Below, piece after piece: positions 8,572 through 16,592 of a DNA stretch of 52,349 nucleotides. Below the pieces are notes generated by a model. It saw only the letters and a program-made list of their open reading frames with translations. It did no database searches and was not told where the DNA came from. The stretch is taken from positions 1 through 52,349 of the forward strand of contig CAJBME010000132.1 in NCBI GenBank assembly GCA_903954065.1. The letters are read 5' to 3'. How positions within the stretch are numbered: the first letter of the stretch is position 1; each line of letters begins with the position of its first letter. The translations under genes were made by a program, and so were the position numbers. This DNA comes from an uncultured bacterium (GTDB taxonomy: Bacteria; Verrucomicrobiota; Verrucomicrobiia; Verrucomicrobiales; V1-33).

Positions 8572-9207
8572 TCAGGCTCCGCCATGAGGACCCGCTTCTG
8601 AACGGGAGGCTCCGGCATAGGTGTCCTGCGGCACAATCATGCCGTAGTCACCATCCTTGCGGCGATACACAAGGCTCAGCTTGTCATTCCGCAAATTATG
8701 GAACAGGACAAATGGACGATCGCTCAATTCCAGATCAAGCAACGCCTCATCGGGATACAAGGGTTTCACTTTCTGATGTTCTGGATGGACGATGATCGGT
8801 TCGATCTCATCATGATGCGTGTCCAGAGCACTCGGTTCAAAGACGTGTTCTTGCAGATGGCGGATCGTCTGATTGTGACGAGGCCGCGCATGTTTTTGCA
8901 GGCGGGTTTTGTGTTTGCGCATCCGCCGGGCGATTTTCGAAATCGTGTCATCGATGGCTGCGTACAAGTCGTCCAGCGACTCACTGCTGGCCTCAATCGA
9001 CAGGTGGTCAGCGCAATACAGGATAATTTCACACTCCTGACGATGGTGGTGGGAGTGGAAAATAAGAAGCGCCTTTGCTTCAATAATCCGCGGATAGTCC
9101 AATGGAAGGCCCTGAATCTTTTTCGAGACGTAGTCGCGGAGTGGCTCGGTGACTTCCAGGTGGCGGCCGGTCACGGTAATCGGCACGTTGACGTTATGTG
9201 TTTGCAT
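8572..9207 (-). CDS. hpf: Ribosome hibernation promoting factor, long form
   Basis: 211 residues. Residues 1-105 form the S30AE/HPF domain (VTGRHLEVTEPLRDYVSKKI, then a His-rich strand and the basic ARRMRKHK helix) that binds the 30S decoding site. Residues about 150-205 form the C-terminal dimerisation domain (DRPFVLFHNL, SLVYRRKDGDYGMI), so this is the long form that joins two 70S ribosomes into 100S particles. It sits between lptB and hprK as in the classical lptB-(rpoN)-hpf arrangement, but rpoN is missing here. Confidence 0.95.
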   Translation of the reverse strand: MQTHNVNVPITVTGRHLEVTEPLRDYVSKKIQGLPLDYPRIIEAKALLIFHSHHHRQECEIILYCADHLSIEASSESLDDLYAAIDDTISKIARRMRKHKTRLQKHARPRHNQTIRHLQEHVFEPSALDTHHDEIEPIIVHPEHQKVKPLYPDEALLDLELSDRPFVLFHNLRNDKLSLVYRRKDGDYGMIVPQDTYAGASRSEAGPHGGA

Positions 9208-9285
9208 TTCGGTCGTTTGGTTTGGGAGGGAAGATGAGGAGAAAACCGGAAGAAAGGAGAGTGAAGGAAAGTGGCCGTGGCGTAG

Positions 9286-10056
9286 TCACATGTTAAAGTT
9301 CTCGCCCAGATAGAGTTTCCGGGCGGTGGGATCATTGACGAGAAACTCCTGCGTTCCTTCAAGGCGCACCCTGCCCTCAAAGATCAGATACGCCCGGTCA
9401 ACAATCGACAGCGTCTCCCGGACGTTGTGGTCGGTGATCAAAATGGACAGTCCGTCATCGCGCAGGTCCCGGATGATGTTTTGAATTTCACCTACGGCAA
9501 TCGGGTCGACTCCGCTGAACGGTTCATCCAGCATCAGCAGGCTTGGCTGGGTGACCAGCGATCGAGCGATGGTCAGTCGGCGTTTTTCTCCGCCGGACAT
9601 TGTCAGGGCCATATTGTCAGCCACATGGCTGATGCCAAAACGCTCCAACAACCGCTGGCATTCGTCTTTGCGCTCCGTCTGCGTCATGGGCATACCTTCC
9701 AATACCGCCATCAAATTGTCACGCACACTCAGCTTCCGGAAAATCGATTCCTCCTGCGGCAGATAGCCCATGCCCAACCGCGCCCGGAGATACATCGGCA
9801 TCCGAGTCACATCTTCATCCTCGAAAATCACCTCGCCATCAGTCGGTGGCACTAAGCCAACAATCATGTAAAAACTGGTGGTTTTGCCAGCCCCATTCGG
9901 CCCCAGCAACCCGACAATTTCGCCCGGACGCACGGTCACATCCACCCCGTTCACGACCGCCCGGCCATCGTAGACTTTGCGGAGACCACGCGTCCGAAGC
10001 AGAAACTCTCCGGCGTGAGAATCAATGTCAGCTGTGTCGGGATAGACGGATTCCAT
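9286..10056 (-). CDS. lptB: LPS export ABC transporter ATP-binding protein LptB
   Basis: 256 residues. It has Walker A GPNGAGKTT, the ABC signature MSGGEKRRL, Walker B LLMLDEPFSGVD and the switch His in ITDHNVRE, all in LptB-like context (PQEESIFRKLSVRDN for the Q-loop). It hydrolyses ATP for the LptFG membrane complex, driving lipopolysaccharide onto the periplasmic bridge. An N-terminal extension of about 18 residues precedes the conserved domain. It follows lptA by 14 bases. The lptF and lptG genes are not in the window. Confidence 0.95.
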   Translation of the reverse strand: MESVYPDTADIDSHAGEFLLRTRGLRKVYDGRAVVNGVDVTVRPGEIVGLLGPNGAGKTTSFYMIVGLVPPTDGEVIFEDEDVTRMPMYLRARLGMGYLPQEESIFRKLSVRDNLMAVLEGMPMTQTERKDECQRLLERFGISHVADNMALTMSGGEKRRLTIARSLVTQPSLLMLDEPFSGVDPIAVGEIQNIIRDLRDDGLSILITDHNVRETLSIVDRAYLIFEGRVRLEGTQEFLVNDPTARKLYLGENFNM

Positions 10057-10070
10057 GAAAAGAGAATAGC

Positions 10071-11228
10071 TCAGTTGGGGGTGGATGAGGGAGGAGTGGA
10101 GCCAGCACCCGGCGGCGGCGGCAGCGGACCCACCGGCGCCGCCGATGGCTCTGGGGACGCCTCAGTGGCCTCAGGTGGACGGCGGCCAGGGACATGACTG
10201 AACATCCGCTGACGAATCTCACGCGCTTTGACCACACTCAAATTCAGATCCTGTCGCTTGCTGCCACGAGCACTGCCGTTTTTATACAAAACCAGCTTAT
10301 CCGCCTCGCCCGGACTGTGAAAATGCAGGGTCATATCGCGCAAAACCTCGGGCATACCCGTAATCGTAAACGTGCCGTCAGTAGCAGTATACACCGCCCG
10401 CCGCCCCACCGCCACTACATCCCCCGTTAATGTCTTGCGCCACACCACCACCAGCCCGCCATCCCCAGAACTCGCCGTGGCCGTCTTGATCGTGTTCGCC
10501 CCCAAAGCATCACTCTCGTCAGCCGCTCCGCCCGCCTTGGCCGACGGCGCCGCCTTGGCCGGACTCCGGTTTAATAAAATCTCCAGCTGGTCACACCAGA
10601 TCTTTAAGTCCGGTCGATCTACCACCACATTCTTGCGAAACGTGATCGTGTTGCGCGCGTTGTCCAAGATCGCATCCTCTAAACCCGAAATCTGCGTCTG
10701 CGTCGCCGCTAGCCCACTCTTGGGTTTAGGCTTGGGTTTAGCCCCCGCTCCAGAATCACTCTCCGCATTCTCCGCACGGCCTGCACTCTCCGCCCGCGCC
10801 TCCGGCTCCTTCGTGGGCAGAGGCTCAGCCTTGGGCGTAGCGTCAGCTTTGGGCGTAACGTCAGCTTTGGGCGTAACGTCAGCTTTGGGTTTCGACGCTG
10901 GCGGCGCCGCTGGCGTTGTTTTAGGGGGGGTGACTGGCTTGACTGGCTTAGCTGGTTTGACCGCTTGAGCCGCTTGAGCCGCCGGAGCCGGTGAAACGGG
11001 TTTTGCTGATTTGACCGGCTTCGCTGGGGGAACGGGTTTTTCCGTGGCGGGGCGGACGGCGGGTGACGGCGTTGGGGCGGCTTGTTTTTTGGCGCGATCG
11101 ACGGCGCGAATCGCTTCGTCTAGGGAGGCGGTGTCATTGGGTTTGGGCGGGCGCGCTGGGGTTGTTTGCGCGGCCGCGGCCAGGGTGGTGGCCAGCAAGA
11201 GTGGCCAGAAGCGGACAAGGTAACTCAT
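10071..11228 (-). CDS. lptA: LptA/OstA-like periplasmic LPS transport protein with long Ala-Lys-Pro linker
   Basis: 385 residues, about twice the usual LptA length. A signal peptide (residues 1-20, ending AAAAQT) is followed by some 145 residues of Pro/Ala/Lys-rich low complexity with near-identical PKADVT repeats. The OstA domain (about 175-345) then has the SGLEDAILDNARNTITFRKN and GDVVAVGRRAVYT strands. A second low-complexity Pro-rich tail closes the protein. It forms part of the periplasmic bridge for LPS. Its start overlaps the lptC-like gene by four bases (ATGA), so the two are probably coupled. The OstA match is clear; the linker is unusual. Confidence 0.85.
   Translation of the reverse strand: MSYLVRFWPLLLATTLAAAAQTTPARPPKPNDTASLDEAIRAVDRAKKQAAPTPSPAVRPATEKPVPPAKPVKSAKPVSPAPAAQAAQAVKPAKPVKPVTPPKTTPAAPPASKPKADVTPKADVTPKADATPKAEPLPTKEPEARAESAGRAENAESDSGAGAKPKPKPKSGLAATQTQISGLEDAILDNARNTITFRKNVVVDRPDLKIWCDQLEILLNRSPAKAAPSAKAGGAADESDALGANTIKTATASSGDGGLVVVWRKTLTGDVVAVGRRAVYTATDGTFTITGMPEVLRDMTLHFHSPGEADKLVLYKNGSARGSKRQDLNLSVVKAREIRQRMFSHVPGRRPPEATEASPEPSAAPVGPLPPPPGAGSTPPSSTPN
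10835..10888. repeat. 18-bp tandem repeat, three copies, in lptA
   Basis: Three consecutive 18-base units (10835, 10853, 10871), with one base difference in the first. They encode six-residue PKAD(V/A)T units on the minus strand. Copy number could vary by replication slippage without breaking the frame. Confidence 0.85.
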
Positions 11229-11866
11229 TGAGGCGGGGCGGTGGGTTGCGGGGCGGCGGATTTCTCCGGCGGGCTATCGGGGTCAGGGCTTGGAGCGTCG
11301 GTGATGAGAGCCTTGGTTTTCCCCTTCATGAGGGCGATACCGGCGGCGCTATCATACTGGAGGGAGTCACCCGTCATGACGAGGCCTGGTTTGCGAATGG
11401 ACACCTCCTGATCACTGTGGAGAAACCGCGTGGGGGCATGGTAGCGACCACTGATCAAGGTGATGATGGTGGCCTCATCGCTGGTCGTTCCTTCTTCGGC
11501 AGGGCGACCAAATGATGTCAGCACCACATCCTCGAGCAGGAAATTCTCATCATCTAGTCGGGTGATCGCACCCATGGTCACAAGTGAGGTCAAAACCCCC
11601 TCTTCATTCACCGTCGGCACGGTCACGCGGCGAGCGGTTTTGCCCACAGGTAAAAGGCGGTTCAGAGAGGACAAGTCCGACGCCGCTACTGCGACCGGTT
11701 GGCCGGGGGGAGTCTCGCCAACCTTCTCCGGTCCGGTCGACGTGGCGCCGCCGACGGCAGCCGCCGACACCGCCGGTTCCGGCGCGGCGCCACCAGACGG
11801 TGCCGCTGCCGCCAGCGCCATCGAAGTCGCCATACTGCAGAGCATCAAGTGACTAAACAAGCGCAT
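11225..11866 (-). CDS. lptC: LptC-like / LPS-assembly periplasmic protein
   Basis: About 213 residues from the ATG at 11866; an ATG at 11908 is in frame but lies deeper inside kdsA. A signal peptide or N-terminal anchor (RLFSHLMLCSMATSMALAA) is followed by a Pro/Ala-rich linker and a beta-rich LptC/OstA-type domain (about 85-190: ITRLDDENFLLEDVVLTSF, RKPGLVMTGDSLQYD). Its position between kdsA and lptA is exactly that of lptC. It would pass LPS from the inner-membrane LptBFG complex to LptA. Overlaps: 14 bases with kdsA and four with lptA. Sequence similarity to LptC is weak, and the name rests largely on gene order. Confidence 0.7.
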   Translation of the reverse strand: MRLFSHLMLCSMATSMALAAAAPSGGAAPEPAVSAAAVGGATSTGPEKVGETPPGQPVAVAASDLSSLNRLLPVGKTARRVTVPTVNEEGVLTSLVTMGAITRLDDENFLLEDVVLTSFGRPAEEGTTSDEATIITLISGRYHAPTRFLHSDQEVSIRKPGLVMTGDSLQYDSAAGIALMKGKTKALITDAPSPDPDSPPEKSAAPQPTAPPQ

Positions 11867-12665
11867 GCAAAGCAAGAAGCTGACGCAACACCCCGGGAAG
11901 TTGCGCAAGAGGAATCATATTCGGGCCGTCTGAGAATGATTTCGAGGGATCAGGATGCGTCTCAATGAACACACCATCCACTCCCGTGGCCACCGCCGCA
12001 CGCGCGAGCACGGGCGCCAGTCGCCCGTCTCCACCACTGGTCGACCCCTGACCACCCGGGCGCTGCACCGAATGAGTGGCATCAAAAACCACCCGAAATC
12101 CTTGTTCGCGAATCCAGAAAAGCGACCTCATATCCGCTACCAGATTATTGTATCCAAAAGTAGTGCCTCGCTCGGTGAAAAAGAATCTGGAGTTTCCACT
12201 CTGGGAGATTTTTTCCGCGATTTGAGACACATCCCAGGGCGCTAAAAACTGACCTTTTTTCACATTGACCACCCGTCCGGTGCGGGCGGCGGCCACGACC
12301 AAATCCGTCTGACGGCACAAAAACGCGGGGATTTGCAGGATATCGACATGTTCCGCGGCGATTTCGGCTTCTTCGACCGAGTGGACGTCAGTGGTCACGG
12401 GCACTCCCAGATCGCGCCCGATTTCACCCAAAAGGCGGGTGCCCTCGCGACACCCCAAGCCACGGTAGCTGTGGATAGACGTGCGATTGGCCTTGTCGTA
12501 GCTCGCCTTGAAGACAAAACGAGCACCCACCGCAGTAGTGATGGATTTTAATTCCGCCGCCAGTTCGCGGACAAATGATTCACTCTCAATGACGCATGGG
12601 CCGAGAATGAAGACCGGAGCCACCCCGTCCATCTGCACCCCGAAACCAAGGTCGATAACGGGCAT
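11853..12665 (-). CDS. kdsA: 3-deoxy-8-phosphooctulonate synthase (KDO-8-P synthase)
   Basis: 270 residues from the ATG at 12665; a TTG at 12707 adds an unconserved Ser/Pro leader. Conserved motifs are LGPCVIES, FKASYDKANR, DATHSVQRPG and FIETHPDPSKSFSDGPN. It condenses phosphoenolpyruvate with arabinose 5-phosphate to KDO-8-phosphate, the first committed step towards the inner core of lipopolysaccharide. It is the first recognised gene of the lpt operon, so KDO synthesis and LPS export are co-expressed. The enzyme class is certain. Confidence 0.96.
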   Translation of the reverse strand: MPVIDLGFGVQMDGVAPVFILGPCVIESESFVRELAAELKSITTAVGARFVFKASYDKANRTSIHSYRGLGCREGTRLLGEIGRDLGVPVTTDVHSVEEAEIAAEHVDILQIPAFLCRQTDLVVAAARTGRVVNVKKGQFLAPWDVSQIAEKISQSGNSRFFFTERGTTFGYNNLVADMRSLFWIREQGFRVVFDATHSVQRPGGQGSTSGGDGRLAPVLARAAVATGVDGVFIETHPDPSKSFSDGPNMIPLAQLPGVLRQLLALHALV

Positions 12666-12903
12666 GGAAGCCGGGGAAATGGCGGATGGAGAAGGAGATG
12701 GAGTCAAAAGGCTGGAGAAAAGTAAAGTGTCTCAATGGAGGGAGAACACCTGAGCGTACAGGCGAATCAGGCGATCGAAAACCGAAAATCACCGGTGGTG
12801 CAGGCCGGGTTTGGCTGGGTGGCGACCCCTAGCCGCTGGCGCGGCCATGGTTTCAGCCACCGCCGGCACCCGGGCCATTTCCGATCAGGCCGCCCGTGCC
12901 TGT

Positions 12904-13431
12904 TTAAAAAACCTCTTTTTCGGAAGCCGTGCGTTCCGCGCGTTTTTTGATGAGTTTCAAGTATTTGCCATACCGGTGACGCCCGCCCGCCAGCAAGTAT
13001 CCAGTTTCCTCACCGGACATATTGCTGTACTCGCGCACCACTTTCCCTTCGGCCAGCAGGCTGATCGATTCCGGATCATCGCCCATTTCCAGCGTGATCG
13101 TGACGCGTTGGCGCATTGGCCGACTGCCGTAGGCGCCGTACATCAATTCATCATGCCGAGTGCCAGCCTTCTCAAAAACCATCATGTCATTGATGGGGGA
13201 AGCCAGTCGAAAATCATTTTCAGTCATGATATCGACGGTCGCGGCGCGCACTTCCATGGGACCGGCTCCCTGAATCGTAACCGAAGCGCCGCGCATGAAT
13301 TTCGGGGTGGGCGGGGCGCCGCCGCTGATGGCGCCGACCACCATCGACGCGCACGACGACAGGCTGCCCGCCGCCAGCAGCGAAACGGCAGCCAGCAGGG
13401 CGGACCGGTTGGCAATAAATTGGAACTTCAT
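12904..13431 (-). CDS. Putative lipoprotein of unknown function
   Basis: 175 residues from the ATG at 13431. Residues 1-27 are a lipoprotein signal with lipobox LSSC (Cys27). The mature part is a mixed alpha/beta domain with no family I can name; it contains a repeated MRxxxxI..E pattern and a basic C-terminus (KLIKKRAERT). It lies between the thioesterase gene and kdsA on the same strand, with 114 bases to the former and 238 to the kdsA start. An outer-membrane or inner-membrane anchor is likely; nothing more can be said. Confidence 0.7.
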   Translation of the reverse strand: MKFQFIANRSALLAAVSLLAAGSLSSCASMVVGAISGGAPPTPKFMRGASVTIQGAGPMEVRAATVDIMTENDFRLASPINDMMVFEKAGTRHDELMYGAYGSRPMRQRVTITLEMGDDPESISLLAEGKVVREYSNMSGEETGYLLAGGRHRYGKYLKLIKKRAERTASEKEVF

Positions 13432-13545
13432 AAGAATCCGCCATCGTGGCTGCTGGCGACGTTTTCGCAACTCGCACCTGACGAGATGACGCGTGGGCGC
13501 GCTCTGAAAATGATCCAGCCGCTGCCCCACAGACGCCAGGCCCGG

Positions 13546-13998
13546 TCACACCTCGAGCCCCGGATGCGGTTCAAGCTTCTCGCGAAAGCGGTCGGGAATG
13601 GGTGCACTCTGAATCGTGCCAGCCGCACGGTCCGCTATCACACTGACCACCACCACCTCGCCCGTCGCTGCCCGAACCCTTTTCCCATCAGGGTCTTTCC
13701 AAAAATACCCGCGATATCGAATCGACTTGGAACGGACTTCCGCCACCAGTAGCTCGATCTCGATCTCATCCTCAAATTGCAACGGCACATGGAAATCGCA
13801 TTTGGCACTGACTCGCGGCCAGCCATGCCGGACCGGACTGCGCCAGTTTTCCTCGGGATGAACCGACAGACCAATCGATCGCAGAAAAGCATGCTCCGCT
13901 TCCTCCATGTACTTGAAAAAGTTGGAGAAATGAACAATGCCGGCCAGATCGGTCTCATGAAAGAGCACACGGCGGCGATGAAGATAGCGCGAAGCCAT
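13546..13998 (-). CDS. YbgC/FadM-type acyl-CoA thioesterase
   Basis: 150 residues from the ATG at 13998. A single hotdog-fold domain has the signature HETDLAGIVHFSNFFKYMEE, in which the Asp is the catalytic residue of 4-hydroxybenzoyl-CoA thioesterase-like proteins. A long upstream in-frame extension to 14184 is Arg-rich, overlaps the divergent gene and is not used. The enzyme hydrolyses acyl-CoA thioesters in the cytoplasm; the chain length is not readable from sequence. No tol-pal genes, the usual partners of ybgC, are nearby. Confidence 0.9.
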   Translation of the reverse strand: MASRYLHRRRVLFHETDLAGIVHFSNFFKYMEEAEHAFLRSIGLSVHPEENWRSPVRHGWPRVSAKCDFHVPLQFEDEIEIELLVAEVRSKSIRYRGYFWKDPDGKRVRAATGEVVVVSVIADRAAGTIQSAPIPDRFREKLEPHPGLEV

Positions 13999-14216
13999 GC
14001 CATCGACTTTGAGCCGCTCGCTGGCGCGGCGCAAGACCGTTTGGCGCTCGCCCTGAGATCCACTCCGCGGCTGGACGCAGGTCGCAGGCTCTGCCGCATG
14101 CTCTGCGACTCGCTCCACCACATGCTCAGCCACCCACCACTCGTTCATCCATTTCCACCGCGCCACGGCCCTGCTTGAATCCATCGGCGGCAGAGGTTAT
14201 CATAACAGCCCAGAAG

Positions 14217-16565
14217 ATGAAACTCCCCTTCCCTCCGCTCGCCAACCGCCCCCGCCGCCCCCGCCGGCAGGCCGCCGTTTGGGCTCGATGGCGGTGGATC
14301 GCCGTCTGCCTCCCATGGCTGCTGGTCGCGGCCGCGGGTCATGGCCAGACCCGTCTCGATCTGCAAGCTGATGCAGATGGGCGTTTCGTCCGGCTGATGG
14401 CGGGCGGGCTCGCTGGGCAGATGCTCCAGCTTGATCACAGCCGCGATCTGGTGGTGTGGACGGAAAGAGCGCGGGTCCTCGATGAATTGCACAATTATCG
14501 CGAGGGAGTTGACGCCTCGCTGTCACATGGGTTTTACCGGGTTCAGGCCCGGCCGGCGCGAGGGGACGATGACTGGTCAAACCAGCTGCGGGGATCCTCT
14601 TCGGCCTTGTTTCAACCGGGCAGTGGCGGCGGAGCGGCTTCGATCGCCTTTGCCAAATGGACGATTGCCTTGTCGCAGACGGACCGGGTTTATTTCCAAG
14701 ATTCCGTCAAGTATCCGTATCATCTGACTTTTGCGAGGGCCCGGCTTCCCGGCTACGCCACCATGGGCGTACTCGAATTCAATGCCCTCTCGCTCTACGC
14801 CTCCCCAGCGCAAAAACTGGTTCTGGGCTCAGTGCTGCGCGCCCCCGACCCCCAGATTCGCGAACTCGGCATTCAGATTACCGGCCAAGAGGCATTTCCC
14901 GCCGCTCAATGCGTCGAATGGGTCGACGCCGTCCGCCAGCGGCTGGTCGTCGAACCCGGCTGGCGCGTTTTTTACCTTCCGTCGGTCGAGCAGCAAGCGG
15001 AAACCGAGGCCTATCGCCCGCTCTTTGCCGCCCGCGGACTGGAGGTCGACTCGCTGAAGCGCTGGATCACCGACAATGCTTGCTTCTCCGCAGGCTGGGC
15101 TCTCGGCCGTCTGGTTTATGTCGCCTCCGCGGACATTCCTCGCGCCCTTGGCGAGGGACGTCTGCGCTTCGATGACATCTTGGTCACCGACCACGTTCCG
15201 GCCGAATTACCGGTGCTCGCCGGTTATGTCTGCCTGCAACCGGCCACTCCCAATTCCCATGTCGCCCTGCTCGCCCGCTCCCTGCTCCTTCCTTTCGCCC
15301 ACGCCAATGGTACCAGCCTACAAGCCGAACTGGCCAGTCTTTATGGTCGCGACATCTTGCTGGCTGTCAGCGAAGAAGGCGGTTCCTGCCGCATCACCCT
15401 GACCGACGCCACTGGACGATTGACGCAGGAACAACGGGCGGAAATCCTCCGCCTTAAGCAGGGCGGCCCGCTCGACATCACCCCCAAAGCCCCCCGCGGT
15501 CGCCTCGTGGTCAGCGTGGACGAGGCCACCCCAGCGGACATCCGTTTCATCGGCGGCAAAGCCGCACACTTCGGGTTTCTCCGGCGCACCTTGCCAGACG
15601 ACAGTCCACACCCAGCGCTGGCCATCACTTTCGACCTCTGGGATAGCTTTCTCTCCCAATCAGTCGCTCCAGGCATGAGTTTGGGCCAATTCATCCAATC
15701 CAAACTGGCAGGTCATACTTACCCGCCCAACGTCCCAGCGCTCCGCACCGACCTCGACGCCATTCGGTCAGCCATCCAAAACACCGCCGACTTCACCCCG
15801 GAACAACGCGCCATCATCACGGCTTCGCTGCAAAACGCCGGTCTGACGGGCGCAAATATTCGGTTTCGCAGCTCGACCAATGTCGAGGACGCTGAAAACT
15901 TCAGCGGCGCCGGGTTATACGACAGTTTCAGCGGATGCTTGGAGGATGACCTCGATGGAGACACGGCCGGCCCGAGCTGGTGTGACCCGACCGAAGCAAA
16001 GGAACGCGGTGTCTTCAGGGCCATCCGCAAAGTCTACGCCAGTTTCTACAACGAAAACGCCTTCCTCGAGCGCCTGCGCCACAGTGTCGACGAAACCACC
16101 GTCGGCATGGCTGTGCTGGTTCATTTCTCCGTGCCTGACATCATGGAAATGGCCAACGGAGTCGCCACCCTAACGGTCGATATCACCCCTGGCGGACGCA
16201 CGTCCTCAACTCAGATCGTCACGCAACTTGGCGCCGTCTCCGTGACCAATCCAGATGGCCGGGTGCAACCAGAAGTCGTCGCCGCCACGTGGGAGGACAA
16301 CGCAGTCGAGGCCGCGCCGCTCACGCGGCCCCGGGCATCCAGTCTGACTCCGGATGGCAGCCCGGTTATGACGTGGACCGCGGACTACCGCACGCTACTG
16401 CGCCAGATGCTGGCCGCCGCGAACGCCTACGAATCATACTACCCGCAAAAAAATAGCTACGAATTAGATTTCGAATTCAAACGCCTCACCCCTGGCCTTG
16501 TCGGAGTAAAACAGATGCGCCCCGTTCCGCATCCCACGCCAGTTCCTGTCCCCACGCTGCCGTAA
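14217..16565 (+). CDS. Secreted PEP/pyruvate dikinase-like protein with water-dikinase domain order
   Basis: 782 residues from the ATG at 14217. A Sec signal with a long basic N-region (about 1-42) ends at AAAGHGQ. A small module at about 50-110 has the pattern DLVVW ... YRVQ. Residues about 315-380 resemble a phosphohistidine swivel domain (ILVTDHVPAELP, then NSHVALLAR with His348). Residues 440-770 are a PPDK ATP-grasp domain: GGKAAHFG (about 446), RFRSSTNVEDAENFSGAGLYD (about 549-569), VYASFY, MAVLVH and a C-terminal VKQMRPV. The order swivel then ATP-grasp is that of plant glucan and phosphoglucan water dikinases and is the reverse of PEP synthase. Being secreted, its phosphate donor is unclear. 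It is followed 27 bases later by a second secreted protein. Confidence 0.78.
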   Translation: MKLPFPPLANRPRRPRRQAAVWARWRWIAVCLPWLLVAAAGHGQTRLDLQADADGRFVRLMAGGLAGQMLQLDHSRDLVVWTERARVLDELHNYREGVDASLSHGFYRVQARPARGDDDWSNQLRGSSSALFQPGSGGGAASIAFAKWTIALSQTDRVYFQDSVKYPYHLTFARARLPGYATMGVLEFNALSLYASPAQKLVLGSVLRAPDPQIRELGIQITGQEAFPAAQCVEWVDAVRQRLVVEPGWRVFYLPSVEQQAETEAYRPLFAARGLEVDSLKRWITDNACFSAGWALGRLVYVASADIPRALGEGRLRFDDILVTDHVPAELPVLAGYVCLQPATPNSHVALLARSLLLPFAHANGTSLQAELASLYGRDILLAVSEEGGSCRITLTDATGRLTQEQRAEILRLKQGGPLDITPKAPRGRLVVSVDEATPADIRFIGGKAAHFGFLRRTLPDDSPHPALAITFDLWDSFLSQSVAPGMSLGQFIQSKLAGHTYPPNVPALRTDLDAIRSAIQNTADFTPEQRAIITASLQNAGLTGANIRFRSSTNVEDAENFSGAGLYDSFSGCLEDDLDGDTAGPSWCDPTEAKERGVFRAIRKVYASFYNENAFLERLRHSVDETTVGMAVLVHFSVPDIMEMANGVATLTVDITPGGRTSSTQIVTQLGAVSVTNPDGRVQPEVVAATWEDNAVEAAPLTRPRASSLTPDGSPVMTWTADYRTLLRQMLAAANAYESYYPQKNSYELDFEFKRLTPGLVGVKQMRPVPHPTPVPVPTLP

Positions 16566-16592
16566 GGGGCAGCCTCCTCACCCCCACCCACT

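Noticed and set aside
10835..10888. CRISPR-like array
   Set aside because: The 18-bp units are directly adjacent without spacers and encode an in-frame peptide repeat in lptA; no cas gene is present.
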